From: Anastrepha obliqua
Taxonomy: Eukaryota > Arthropoda > Insecta > Diptera > Tephritidae
Reading direction: 5' to 3'
Length of the DNA stretch: 64,000 nucleotides
Assembly (NCBI RefSeq): GCF_027943255.1
Contig: NC_072897.1
Location: 22,382,044 to 22,446,043 of the forward strand
Position numbers and translations under genes: made by a program. The notes beneath the pieces were generated by a model. It saw nothing but the letters and a program-made list of their open reading frames with translations, was not told where the DNA came from and ran no database searches. Below are positions 54,564 through 64,000 of this stretch, piece after piece. Numbering within the stretch: the first letter of the stretch is position 1; the number at the start of each line of letters is the position of its first letter.

Positions 54564-56057
54564 CTCCAGAAGAAAGTGCTTTGGAGTGTTCTGAGATTGG
54601 TCGCAAAAACGGCAGGAGTCCGCAGACCAAATCCCGATAATGGTCAGATGACTTCGCAGTCTGCAGTGGCCGTTGGTGTCTGTGAGGATTCTCAGATTAT
54701 CCTTGAAGAGGGTTTTGCGTTTTTTATACCTTTTTTATACCATTCAAGTACCACTGAGGATTTGATCTCACAGAACAGTAGGACTATGATTGCCGTCTGA
54801 CTGTCACTCAGAATGACAGTTTGCTCGTTCTGGACATTCCTTTCTAAGTTTATCTCTGGACATAGACAAATGGCGTACTTCTCCTCTTGGAAGATGCTTG
54901 GAAAACTGCCCATCGGCACACATCAGTTGGTTCTGGGGTCGTAACATCCAGGGCCTATGCCTTCTGGGGTCTTCGAGCCATCTTTGTACCAGTGCAAGGA
55001 ACACTCTTGGAGTTTCTTTTCAAATGCAGGTCTTCTCCAGTTTAACTTATTCTTCAGTTGATTTCTAAACTTCTTTTCGAATTTGATCACCTTAGTGAAA
55101 TCATCTGAGGGTGGCTCGGTTAGTGGGATCTGCAGCCCTTCCACTTCCGTGTTTTTAGAAGAATCAGGGTACGCTTGGCGATTGCTGAATGACTATATGA
55201 AGCGGTGTCAGCTCGAGCATCACCTCCATCGCAGCTGAAGGACAGGTGCGCATCGCTTTCGTGATGCACCCGCATGATAAGCGCTGAAGCTAAGTTAGTG
55301 TGACCGAACTGTCGAGGCAGTGACTCTCAATGCCCAAGCGCCCACTCCATATATCACCATCGGTCTTATTATCATGATGTAGAACCATCTCAGGATTCTT
55401 GGATTACAGCCCAAGATTTTCCTGCAAAAGTTTGCAGATCATGACACCTTTTATTGCACCAGCATGTCGTTTTCAGTTAAGCTTTGCATCAGGACAAGTC
55501 CAAGATACTTCACTTCGCTCTTTTTCTGGTGAAAAGGGTGATGGCTGTTTTGGACGGGTTTATGTTCACACCTGCCCCAGCACACCATGTTTTTGTCAGG
55601 TCTAAAGCTCTGCAATATGTCGCGAAGAGTGTTTTCGGACCCGCCTCTCGCTCTATTTACATCGTCATCCGCATATCCGCAGGCTGTTGCGGCTTCGGCT
55701 ATCCTTGTCTGATGCAGGGACTTTATCCATCTGCAGATGGGTCCCAGCACGCTTCTCTTTTCTAGTTCACGACATACTCATAAGTCGGAGGCATTATCGA
55801 AAGCTCTTTCGATATCGAGGAAGGCACAGGAAACTGTTTCCTCATTGTCAAAGTCACTCTGGATCTCCATACATAGCTGTGTCCCTAGACTTTCCTGCCC
55901 CGTACGCATGTTGGTTTTGATGGAAAGGTGTTATACGCAGAATGTTTGATCTGATTTCATTATCGATAATCCTCTGCATTGCTTTTAATACAAAGGAGGT
56001 GGGACTGGTTGGTCTGAAGCACTTAGCCAGTGAATAGTCCTGTTTTTCTACTTTTGG
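54563..56057 (-). pseudogene. RNase-H-bearing non-LTR element (LOA/I-like): RT and RNase H
   Basis: Minus strand from 56050: DYSLAKCFRPTSPTSFVLKA and QRIIDNEIRS (RT start), HQNQHAYGAGKSRDTAMYGD. The YADD region CGYADDDVNRARGGSENTLR is near 55680, KVKYLG-type SEVKYLGLVL near 55505, and the thumb from GAIKGVMICKLLQENLGL. RNase H: SIFQEEKYAICLCPEINLER and TVILSDSQTAIIVLL near 54830, then CRLRSHLTIIGIWSADSCRF and LLECSAIARE at the end. Many stops and shifts. Clade by RNase H presence and style; not certain. Confidence 0.72.
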
Positions 56058-56072
56058 TTTTTTTTTTTTTTT

Positions 56073-56440
56073 GGGAAGGAGGTTAAAATCAAAATGTCAC
56101 AAACATCATCAAAGGCACCGTCGCACCAGTGGTATGTGGGGCATGCTACCACTGACACTATAACACTCCTCCTCCTCGGCTGATTTCCACCCTGGGACCG
56201 CTGTAAACATTTCATCAAGGTGGAGCCGCGTTTATGTCTATTGACACAACCAGGTACCTGCGTCCAGGTCCTTCTCCTGTGGGCGTATGGAGATCTGACG
56301 TCAGCGATGGTGTCCACGCCCCCACTGTTTTCATAAGTGGTTCTGGAGGAAATGGAAAATCGGGAAATTTGCGATAGCGCAGTATTTACGAACTACCGTC
56401 TTGTCTTCTGTCTGATATTATTGTGAGTGATTGACTCAAG
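56073..56440 (-). other. 3' UTR of the R1-like element, distal part
   Basis: No coding motif; runs into the poly(A) at 56058-56072 in minus orientation. Joined to 58600 once the RTE is removed. A minus ORF (56048-56317) is not supported as a gene. Confidence 0.6.
56429..56440. repeat. Left target-site duplication of RTE 2
   Basis: GATTGACTCAAG here and at 58593-58604, 12 bp, exact. Confidence 0.88.
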
Positions 56441-58592
56441 AATGGTTCCATGAGTAGAAGTCCACGCAAGTGGGGAAAGTTATTGATCGCCATTCGAAAA
56501 GCTGCAATCACAACAGACAGTCAGAAGATTCGCCACTCGACTCTCACTCCTGCTCTCAGAGAGTACTGCCCAACAAACCGGCATGCACGAACAATGGACC
56601 AACATTTCTCGTTCTCTACGTACCGCCGCTGAAGAAGAAATCGGATTCCGGCGAGCCCGAAAAAACAATTGGTACGACGAGGAATGTCATGCTGCCGCAG
56701 AAAGAAAGGATGCCGCCTATAGAGCCACGCTGCGATCGGGCGCAACGCGAACCATGTGGGCTCGCTACAGAGAGCTAAAAAAGGAAGATAGACGTATTAT
56801 CCGACAGAAGAAACAAGAGGCCGAAATACGTGAGTGCGAGGAGCTTGAAGTGCTGGCCAATAGGAACAACGCCCGAAAATTCTACCAGAAAGTTTGGCGG
56901 CTTACAGAAGGTTTTAAGACCGGGGCGTTTTCCTGTAAGAACAAAGACGGCGATCTGGTGACTGACGTACAGAGCAATCTTAAATTATGGAGGGAACACT
57001 TCTCGCAACTGTTAAATAGTGATAGCTACGCATGTCACAGAGAAAGTGAAAATCCAAATACCCCAATCGTTGACGACGGAGTTGTCGTTCCGCTACACGT
57101 CCATGACGAGGTGAGAATAGCGATGACACGCCTAAAGAACAACAAGTCGCGGGCGCCGACGGACTGTCGGCTGAGCTTTTCAAACATGGGGACGAGGAGC
57201 TGGCAAGGTACATGTATCAGCTCCTATGCAAAATATGGTCGGATGAAAGCATGCCTGACGATTGGAATTTAAGTGTGATCGGCCCAATCCATAAGAAGGG
57301 CGATCCTGCAATTTGTACCAATTACCGCGGGATTAGTCTTCATAATATCGCCTATAAGGTTCTGGCGAGCGTATTGTGTGAAAGGCTGAAGCCCACCGTC
57401 AACCAACTGATTGGACCTTAACATTGTGGCTTCAGATCTGGAAAGTCTACCATCGACCAAATATTCACAATACGCCAAATCTTGGAAAAGACAGTGCATT
57501 CGACAGTACGGAAAGGAGTTACCTGTATGCCGCGATGTCTGAATTTGGTATCCCCGCAAAACTAATACGGCTATGTAAGATGACGCTGCTCAACAACAGC
57601 AGCGCCGTCAGAATTGGGAAGGACGTCTCCGAGCCGTTTGATACCAAACGAGGTTTCAGACAGGGTGCCTCGCTGTCGTATGACTTCTTTAACCTGATGT
57701 TGGAGAGCATCGTACGAGCCGCAGAACTGAATCGCTCAGGCACAATATTTTATAAGAGCGTACAATTGTTGGCGTATGCCGATGATTTTGACATTATCGG
57801 CCTTAACGACCGCGCTGTTAGTTCTACCTTCTCCACACTGGATAAAGAGGCAAAGCGAATGGGTCTGGTGGTGAACGAGGACAAAACGAAGTACCTCCGG
57901 TCTTCAAACAAACAGTCGGCGCACTCGCGAATCGGCACCCGCGTCACTGTTGACAGATATAATTTTGAGGTTGTAAAAGGCTTCGTGTATTTAGGAACCA
58001 GCATTAACACCGATAACAATGTCAGCCTTGGAATCCAACGCATAATCTCTCTTGCCAACAAGTGCTACTTTGGACTAAGTAGGCAACTGAGCAGTTAAGT
58101 CCTCTCTCGACGAACAAAACTAACACTCTACAAGGCTCTCATCATGCCCGTCCTAACGTATGGCGCAGAAGCTTGGACGATGACAACATACGATGAAGCG
58201 ACGCTTGGAGTGTTTGAGAGAAAGATTCTGCGCAAGAGTTTTGGACCTTTGTACGTTGGCAACGGCGAATATCGCAGGCGATGGAACGATGAGCTGTATG
58301 AGCTCTACGGCGACATAGACATAGCGCAGCGAATAAAGAACTGGCTGGGTCATGTTGTCCGAATGGATACAAACGCTCCGGCTCTTAAAGTATGCGATGC
58401 GGTACCAGCTGGTGGTAGCAGAGGAAGAGGAAGGCCTCCTCTGCGTTGGAAAGATCAGGTGGAGAAGGAATTGGCTACACATGATGTATCCAATTGGCGC
58501 CGGTGAGCACGAGAAAGAAACGACTGGCGCGCTTTGTTAAACTCGGCCAAAATCGCGTAAGCAGTTATAGCGCCAATTAAGAAGAAGAAGAA
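56441..58592 (+). mobile_element. 5'-truncated RTE retrotransposon 2
   Basis: Flanked by the exact 12-bp repeat GATTGACTCAAG. It ends in GAAGAAGAAGAAG, a simple-repeat tail as in RTE. It starts after the endonuclease, so it is truncated at the 5' end. It lies in the 3' UTR of the R1-like element, near its ORF2 stop. Confidence 0.9.
56583..58506 (+). pseudogene. RTE reverse transcriptase (broken)
   Basis: Linker FRRARKNNWYDEECHAAAER, then ARKFYQKVWRLTEGFKTGAF. RT: MTRLKNNKSRAP (shift near 57150), GDPAICTNYRGISLHNIAYK, stop at 57421, CGFRPGKST-type region, a deletion near 57490 removing the DFKAAFD motif, TERSYLYAAMSEFGIPAKLI, GFRQGASLSYDFFNLMLE, active site LAYADDFDIIGL near 57771, and KGFVYLGTSINTDNN. 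After a stop at 58096, MPVLTYGAEAWTMTTYDEAT and RIKNWLGHVVRMDTNAPALK, then GRGRPPLRWKDQVEKEL to 58506. An RTE of JAM1 style. Confidence 0.9.
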
Positions 58593-58599
58593 GATTGAC

Positions 58600-61592
58600 T
58601 CAAGTGTCTGTGTTTGTCGTCATTCTGTCCGGAAACAGTACATCTCCATTTCGTAATTGCAACTGTAGCTGCTGTTGCTGGGTCTTGCGCTCCCATTCGA
58701 TGAATTGGAGTCGTAGCATAATTTTTCCAGCAAACGCTCGAACCGCCACCCATTTAGCACTGGATGAGCACATGTCCTGTACGATGTCATTAGGACTAGC
58801 TGAGTGTCCCAAAACCCTTTCAAGTATTGAACGTTCTCGTGCGAAGCGATCACAATGAAAAGCCTCGTGTTCCGCGCTCCCGATTGCATTAGGAAAGCTT
58901 GAGCAGAATGGGCTTTCTGCCATAAAGCAGCCATGACCGGTGAGTATCTGCGTAAAGTAATAATCAGTTTCACCATGCTTTCTTTTTACCCACTGCTCGA
59001 GATGTGATATTAATTTGTACGTCCAGCGCCCTTTAAGTGACTCTTCCCATCTTCTTTGCCACTCATACATAGATCGCTCTCGTTCGATGGCTTTTTCTAT
59101 TGCCGTTGGTTTAGTTCCTTGCTCGCTATAGAGGCGGCGAAGCTCTCTTGCGTGAATATCAACTGGCAATTTTCCGGCTACAACACATATTGCGTCGTCT
59201 GATACCGTTCTATATGCACATGAAATCCGCCTGTGTGTGCGCACCACTTCACGCATGTGAATGTTCTTTGCTTCTGCCCATACCGGTGCCGCATAGAGTA
59301 TGATTGAGTCCACGACTGTTGATAACAATTTTCTTTTTTCCCCTTGTGGACCACCTATATTCGGTAGTATTTTTGTGAGAGCGCCCATTACCGCCGCTGA
59401 TTTGTTATTAACTGCTGCTATATGTTGCTTAAAGCTCAATCTCGTGTCGATCATTACTCCTAGGTATTTTATTGCTTCCTTTGAGAGTATCTCGTGTCCA
59501 CCAACTGAGAGTTTCATGGTCGCCTTTTTCTTCCTAGCACTGCCTCCACTATCAGCACTGCCTCCGTTTTTTGGGCTGCCAGCTCTAGACCTGTATTGCT
59601 GAGCCAACGCTGTACTCTCGTTGCCGCATCATTGCATTTTGCTTCTAGATGATCCAGTCGCTTGTCAACTACAACTAGCGCAATGTCGTCCGCACAACCT
59701 ACGATTGTTGTTTTTGCTGGAAGTTTTAATTTCAGAACCCCGTCATACATAATATTCCAAAGAGTTGGCCCCAAAACCGATCCTTGTGGAACTCCCTCTG
59801 TGACTTCATCTGTTTTTGAGTCATCATCAGTGTCATACCGTAAAATTCGTTTGCTGAAATAGCTTCGGATAATGCTCAGTAAGTAGCTTAGTATCTTCAA
59901 ATTTTCCAGAGACAGCAGTATGTTGGACCAATTTGCCGAGTTGAACGCGTTTTTTTATATCCAGCGTTATGACTGCGCAGAGCTTCATTGCAGTGTGTCC
60001 TCCGCTAATAGCTTCCCGGGCTATGTTTGTTACGATTCGGATCGCATCTAATGTTGATCTTGCACGCCGGAAACCAAATTGGTTATCGAAGAGACCACCA
60101 GAGCTTTCTAAGTATTCCTGGAGCAGATCACATATGATACGCTCTAATATTTTTCCTGTTGTGTCGAACATGCATAAAGGTCTGTATGCGGCTGGGTGAT
60201 CAGGTTGTTTTCCTGGCTTAAAAAGCAAAACTAAGCGCTGTAGCTTCCATATGGTTGGAAAGGTTCCTTCTTCTAGGCATGTGGTATAATATATAAGTCT
60301 GCAAATATTTGCGGGTTTGCCCGCATAGCTACCTTTAGTGCATTATTTGGGACGCCGTCGGGACCAGGAGCCTTGCAGTCTTTAATGCATTTCAGCGTTT
60401 GCAAAATAACGTCTGTTGATGCTCGTGGAACGTTTCTGCTTGTGTTGACAGTATATTCCTGATCACTACTTTGTGGGGGAAATAGTGCCAGTACTATTTG
60501 CTCTAAAAGAATCGGATACGTTGGCTGTGGTGGTCTTGGCCCTCTCACGTTTTGCATCACAGTTTTATATGCCATGCCCCAGGGATCGTCGTCTGCACTG
60601 TCTCGCATTTCCTTAAATCAATTGTTTTTGCTTTTCCGAATAGCCTTCTTAAGGTGAAATTTTCGTGTACGATATTCTGCGTGCCGCTCGTTATGGTTTG
60701 GTCGATGGCGCGCTCTTTGTCCCTTTCTTCGTGCTTTGTTGCAGGCTTTCCGAAGGTCGGCTATTTCGGTAGTCCACCAGTAAGCGGGTTTCTGTTTGTT
60801 GTTGTACCGACACCTCCGCTTCGACGCATCACACGCGAGTTCTATTTGTGCGGCCATTTGTTACGCTATTCTTTCTGCACTCACGCAGGAAAGGGAGGCG
60901 TTCTCCCAAGCTGATTTAAACGCTACGGGGTCGAATGCCGTTCGTTTCCATTTTTGCTGCCACTTTGATTTCACAAACTGCTGCGTCTCCCTGCCTATTT
61001 CAATAACTATAGCTAGATGATCACTATGCGTGTATATAGATTCGTCTACTCTCCATTTGATACTTCTCGCCGTTATACAGTCTGCAAAGGCTAAGTCAAT
61101 TATGGAGCGCCCTCTACTACAATCAAACGTGTATATTCCGGGGGTGTTTAGGTCCATTGCCGTGAAGGTTTCTCCCACCAACCGCCCTCTTTGAGTTGTG
61201 TATGCGCTCCCCCACGTTCTTGACCATGCGTTGAAATCTCCTGTGATGAGTATTGGGCGCTTACCTCTTAGCTGAACTTCTATAGCAGTCATTATGCGCT
61301 CAAACGCCTCAAGTGACCAACTCGGTGGTCCATAGCAGCTTACGTAGTAGATGCCCTCTAGTTTCAGCCATGTATATCCGCTACTAGGCGTGATCATCTT
61401 GGATTGGGGAAGTTTATCACTCATCACCCAAATCACCGTCTGCTTCTCCGAATCTACTACCCAGTTATCAGGGTCAATATTTTTAAAGGGTTCCGATATT
61501 AGCGCTACATCTATATTGTTTTTTGCAGCGTTTTGCCAAAGTAGGTCATGGGCTTCTCGGCAGTGGTTGGTATTCAGTTGGAGTACCTTCAT
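58600..61592 (-). pseudogene. R1-like ORF2: endonuclease and reverse transcriptase
   Basis: Minus strand. Endonuclease from MKVLQLNTNHCREAHDLLWQ (61592), ILITGDFNAWSRTWGS and YTHSDHLAIVIEIG, to a TAA at 60861. Linker PAYWWTTEIADLRKACNKAR; a TGA at 60618; KCIKDCKAPGPDGVPNNAL; shift near 60290; FKPGKQPDHPAAYRPLCMFD; DNQFGFRRARSTLDAI; VITLDIK, then a shift at about 59940; TEGVPQGSVLGPTLWNIMYD; active site VGCADDIALVVVD (C in place of Y); IKYLGVMIDTRLSFKQH; ILYAAPVWAEAKN. The C-terminal Cys/His region HEAFHCDRFARERSILERVL ends at the stop at 58600. Confidence 0.88.
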
Positions 61593-61599
61593 GTTTTTA

Positions 61600-62967
61600 T
61601 ACTGCGTACCGCTTCTTGATAGCGGGGGCATTTCCCCATGCGCCCAGCATTTATAGCATATTTTTGGTGATATAATTTCTGTGACGCGACTGCGAATCCA
61701 TCCCACTTGAACGTGTCCGAGCGTCAGTACCTTTTTGGCGTCATCTGCGTGGAGTAATATGTAGACCGATTCTGTGCCCCCATGGGTGTTGCGCCTACTC
61801 TTAATTGAGCTTTAATCTGGCTTTTTCACTTGTGCCTGTTCTGCGATTGCGCTTAAAAGCTCTTCGTTCGTGGTCAGACCAGGGATAAGTCCTTTGCATT
61901 GGATTGTAATGGTGTGAGTTCTTAAATTGACGATAGCGACATCCTTTAGAGCATTTTCAAAAGCTGTATGATAGCTTGCTGTTTCGACGTCCTTGCTTCC
62001 CTTGAGCTCAATAAGCAGTCCTCCTTTTTGGGTTTTTACCTTTTCACCGAGATCCATGAATTCTACGCTATTTTTTACCTTTCGTTGCATATCCGCATAT
62101 GTCACATCCTTTGACTTTTTCTCGATTACGATCGCATCTGACCTAGCTCGGATGGATTTGCTACCATTTTTTTTCTTGAAGGTTTTTTCCGCACTTTCGT
62201 CCACCCTTCCTTTGACCCAATACTTTCCGTATTTTGAGAAAGAAGATTATTGCTGTCATTCTTTCTTTTTTCACAGATGGGGACTTGGTTGTTGCCTGCG
62301 CTGCAGTGGCTTTCGGGCTAACCTTTTCTCTCAGCCTTTTTGCTGACAGAACCGCGCCACTTAGGGCTAAGCTTGCTGTTTTCTGTGCTGGGGCAGAAAT
62401 TGTCAGAGCCCTGTGCTCTTCGGCTTCAATCTTTGTGATTACGTCGGTATGGGTTCGCTTTATAATGCTGCACATCCTCCTAATGTCCCCATGGACATTT
62501 TTGCATGGTTAAACGTATGATAGGAGGCCATCTATCTCATTGCCTAAGTGTTCGACAAGCGCATACAATGCATTTGGTTTGGGCACTGTGGCAATGCCTT
62601 GCACTTCATTGTCCGTCTTCTGTTTTTCTTTCTGTTGTGGCAGTTCTGTAGAATCATTTTCGCCGAGATGTGATTTTGGCGTTCCGACCAAGACACCGAT
62701 GATACTACTTGATTGCGCTGCTATTCTGTTTCCGCGACGCTGGCTACCGGTGGGCATGGGTCTTTCATTCTCCTTTGTATTTTCCATAGTTGCTGATGCT
62801 TGTGGAGGAGACCGTCTAATCACAGAGCTCCTCTTAAATGCGTTTGCAGCTTCACCTGTCGGCGGGTGAGCATTTCTGTCTACATCAGGTACATGCGCCC
62901 CATCATTGATGGTTTTTGAGTTTTTGTTTGTAATAAATTTGTTCATGCTAATATATATGGGCCCCAA
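61600..62967 (-). pseudogene. R1-like ORF1 (gag-like), fragmented
   Basis: Minus strand. A low-complexity N-terminal region (62967-62509), then 62475-62161, then 62204-61812 with VKTQKGGLLIELKGSKDVET and AIVNLRTHTITIQCKGLIPG. VGWIRSRVTEIISPKICYKC (61680) is the first CCHC knuckle of R1-type ORF1 (CYKCWAHGEM); the others are lost. Each join needs a frameshift. ORF2 overlaps or abuts at 61592. Confidence 0.75.
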
Positions 62968-63000
62968 CTCACAACCGCTATCTTGTACGTAGTTACCGCG

Positions 63001-63059
63001 TGTACGTAGTTACCGTAAGTCCCATAGTTATCTATGTAAACAGGGAGGCCATGCAAAGG
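63001..63059. repeat. Short direct repeat at the 5' edge of the R1-like element
   Basis: GTACGTAGTTACCG occurs twice in a row (about 62987 and 63002). It may belong to the 5' UTR or be insertion-linked. Confidence 0.4.
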
Positions 63060-64000
63060 TTGACTTTGGCCCTTATGGGGTCCAGAGTTCAGAGCCAGAC
63101 TTCAAGGCGGAATTAATGGGAAGCCATCTCAACCCAACCTACGTGGTCACTGAAGACTACGCGCTTTGAGCGCTTTGTGAGACCTGCCATGCTTGAAAGG
63201 GACGGAGGAGGCTATGAACCCTTCTGAAAGCCATTTTTGCAAGATTTCACTCCTCATACTCAGGTAACAGAGATTCAAAGCCCCAGCCGTTATTCACGTT
63301 TAGCGATTAGTACAGCCGCTCCTTATGAGTCAAACGCTTCAAGAATTTTTGGGTTGCCTGTTTTGGTCCGCGAGTGGTATTTTATTTCCCACCTACCCTG
63401 CATATCTGCTGAGCGTTCCCCTATCCGCCACCTGGGGACACGTTCGAAGACAGTCCGGAGACAGGCCTACTCTCTATCTCACCACATGTATATATGCAAT
63501 CTATCTTTTTCCTTAGCTACAGTTTTATGGAGCCTAGCTGCAATAGGTGTTGAGGTAATTTCCTCACAGTACTTTCTGAAACTACCCCTCTTTGCTTTCC
63601 TAATTTCCTACTATATGCGGTTAGAAGTGTAGCGTATTCGTCCCAGCACCCGGTGCGATTGGTTTTATTACATTGCCGTCGCCCCGCCTTCTGAAAGGCT
63701 GAGAGTTCCTTCGACAACCATGATGTATTGCTTCGGTCTCAGGACAGCTGCATTGAAAGGCAGTAGTAATGAACCGTTAAGACTCTCTACTTTTTCTTCC
63801 AGCATTCTATAGTTAGTGCCTGACCGCTTACTCATGTTGGGAATATTTATGCTTAGCAGATTTCTAAACTTGCCCCAGTCTGTGCTCCTCGGGTTTCTTC
63901 TTTTACATCAAGGACCTCTTGTCTGTTACAAAAATCGATGTACACCCAAAAATTTGTATATATAAATCGTTACTAACAATAAATTCAAGTAGGGACTCAC
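63060..64000 (-). pseudogene. RNase-H-bearing non-LTR element: post-endonuclease linker
   Basis: Minus strand: RNPRSTDWGKFRNLLSINIP near 63885, YRMLEEKVESLNGSLLLPFN near 63800, then after a shift CWDEYATLLTAYSRKLGKQR near 63640, followed by decayed sequence to about 63060. This is the linker between endonuclease and RT of LOA/I-like elements. It is probably the same element as 54563-56057, split by the R1-like insertion; the endonuclease would lie beyond the window. Confidence 0.6.

Larger units (their letters stand above)
56058..63000 (-). mobile_element. R1-like non-LTR retrotransposon with poly(A) tail
   Basis: On the minus strand: ORF1 (about 62967-61600), ORF2 (61592-58600), 3' UTR (58600, continued at 56440-56073) and poly(A) (T run 56058-56072 on plus). 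It is interrupted by an RTE at 56441-58592. It appears to lie inside the older element seen at 54563-56057 and 63060-64000. The 5' end is set at about 63000 by loss of recognisable sequence. Confidence 0.75.

Overview
The window is eukaryotic and almost certainly from a higher fly. A tephritid fruit fly is my best guess. It shows an AT-rich background, fly-type U2 snRNA sequence with a fly-type snRNA promoter element, a tRNA-derived SINE of a type I associate from memory with tephritids, and insect BEL/Pao, Ty3, R1, RTE, mariner, piggyBac and Helitron elements. There are no operons and no prokaryotic features. Only one piece of ordinary host protein-coding sequence was recognised: a single kainate-type glutamate receptor exon at 50457-50660. 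The rest is layered transposable-element (TE) sequence, nearly all broken.

Layout. 1-4920: the 3' part of a BEL/Pao element (A), inserted in a mariner-like transposase gene on the minus strand. That gene is then split by a 0.7-kb inverted-repeat element (5320-6005) and an RTE retrotransposon (6196-9239). 9791-10970: a MITE and a Tc1/mariner derivative. 11867-19274: a complete BEL/Pao element (B) with both LTRs and a 5-bp duplication. 19596-20537: a mariner relic with about 200-bp inverted repeats. 20766-21835: half of a piggyBac. 21836 to about 39021: one Ty3-type retrotransposon on the minus strand, from primer site and 5' LTR at the right to integrase at the left. It carries an inserted array of U2 snRNA-derived units (23430-25605), a 3.1-kb tandem duplication, a piggyBac (27914-32551) that itself holds a long-TIR DNA transposon (29247-31111), and a Helitron (35652-37582).

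39500-45304: a non-LTR element on the plus strand, split by a mariner derivative, an R1-like fragment and a second mariner derivative. 45309-47040: fragments of an insect repeat-protein family whose other half lies inside 29247-31111. 47863-49689: a dead piggyBac. 50457-50660: the receptor exon. 51132-51744: two SINEs in opposite orientation. 52822-53716: a mariner derivative. 54191-54563: a mariner C-terminal fragment. 54563 to the end: an older RNase-H-bearing non-LTR element on the minus strand, apparently split by an R1-like element (about 56058-63000), which is itself split by an RTE (56441-58592).

How the parts relate: almost nothing here works together as a pathway. The useful information is the nesting order, which can be read because interrupted reading frames resume on the far side of each insertion. 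The most unusual content is the set of four U2 snRNA-derived units, with promoter-like sequence, embedded in the RNase H region of the Ty3 element. Next is the long-TIR transposon with a TTA duplication, which carries part of a conserved insect protein family and a spliceosomal intron. Insertion ages are relative and inferred from nesting. All family assignments are by eye from protein motifs; no database search was run.
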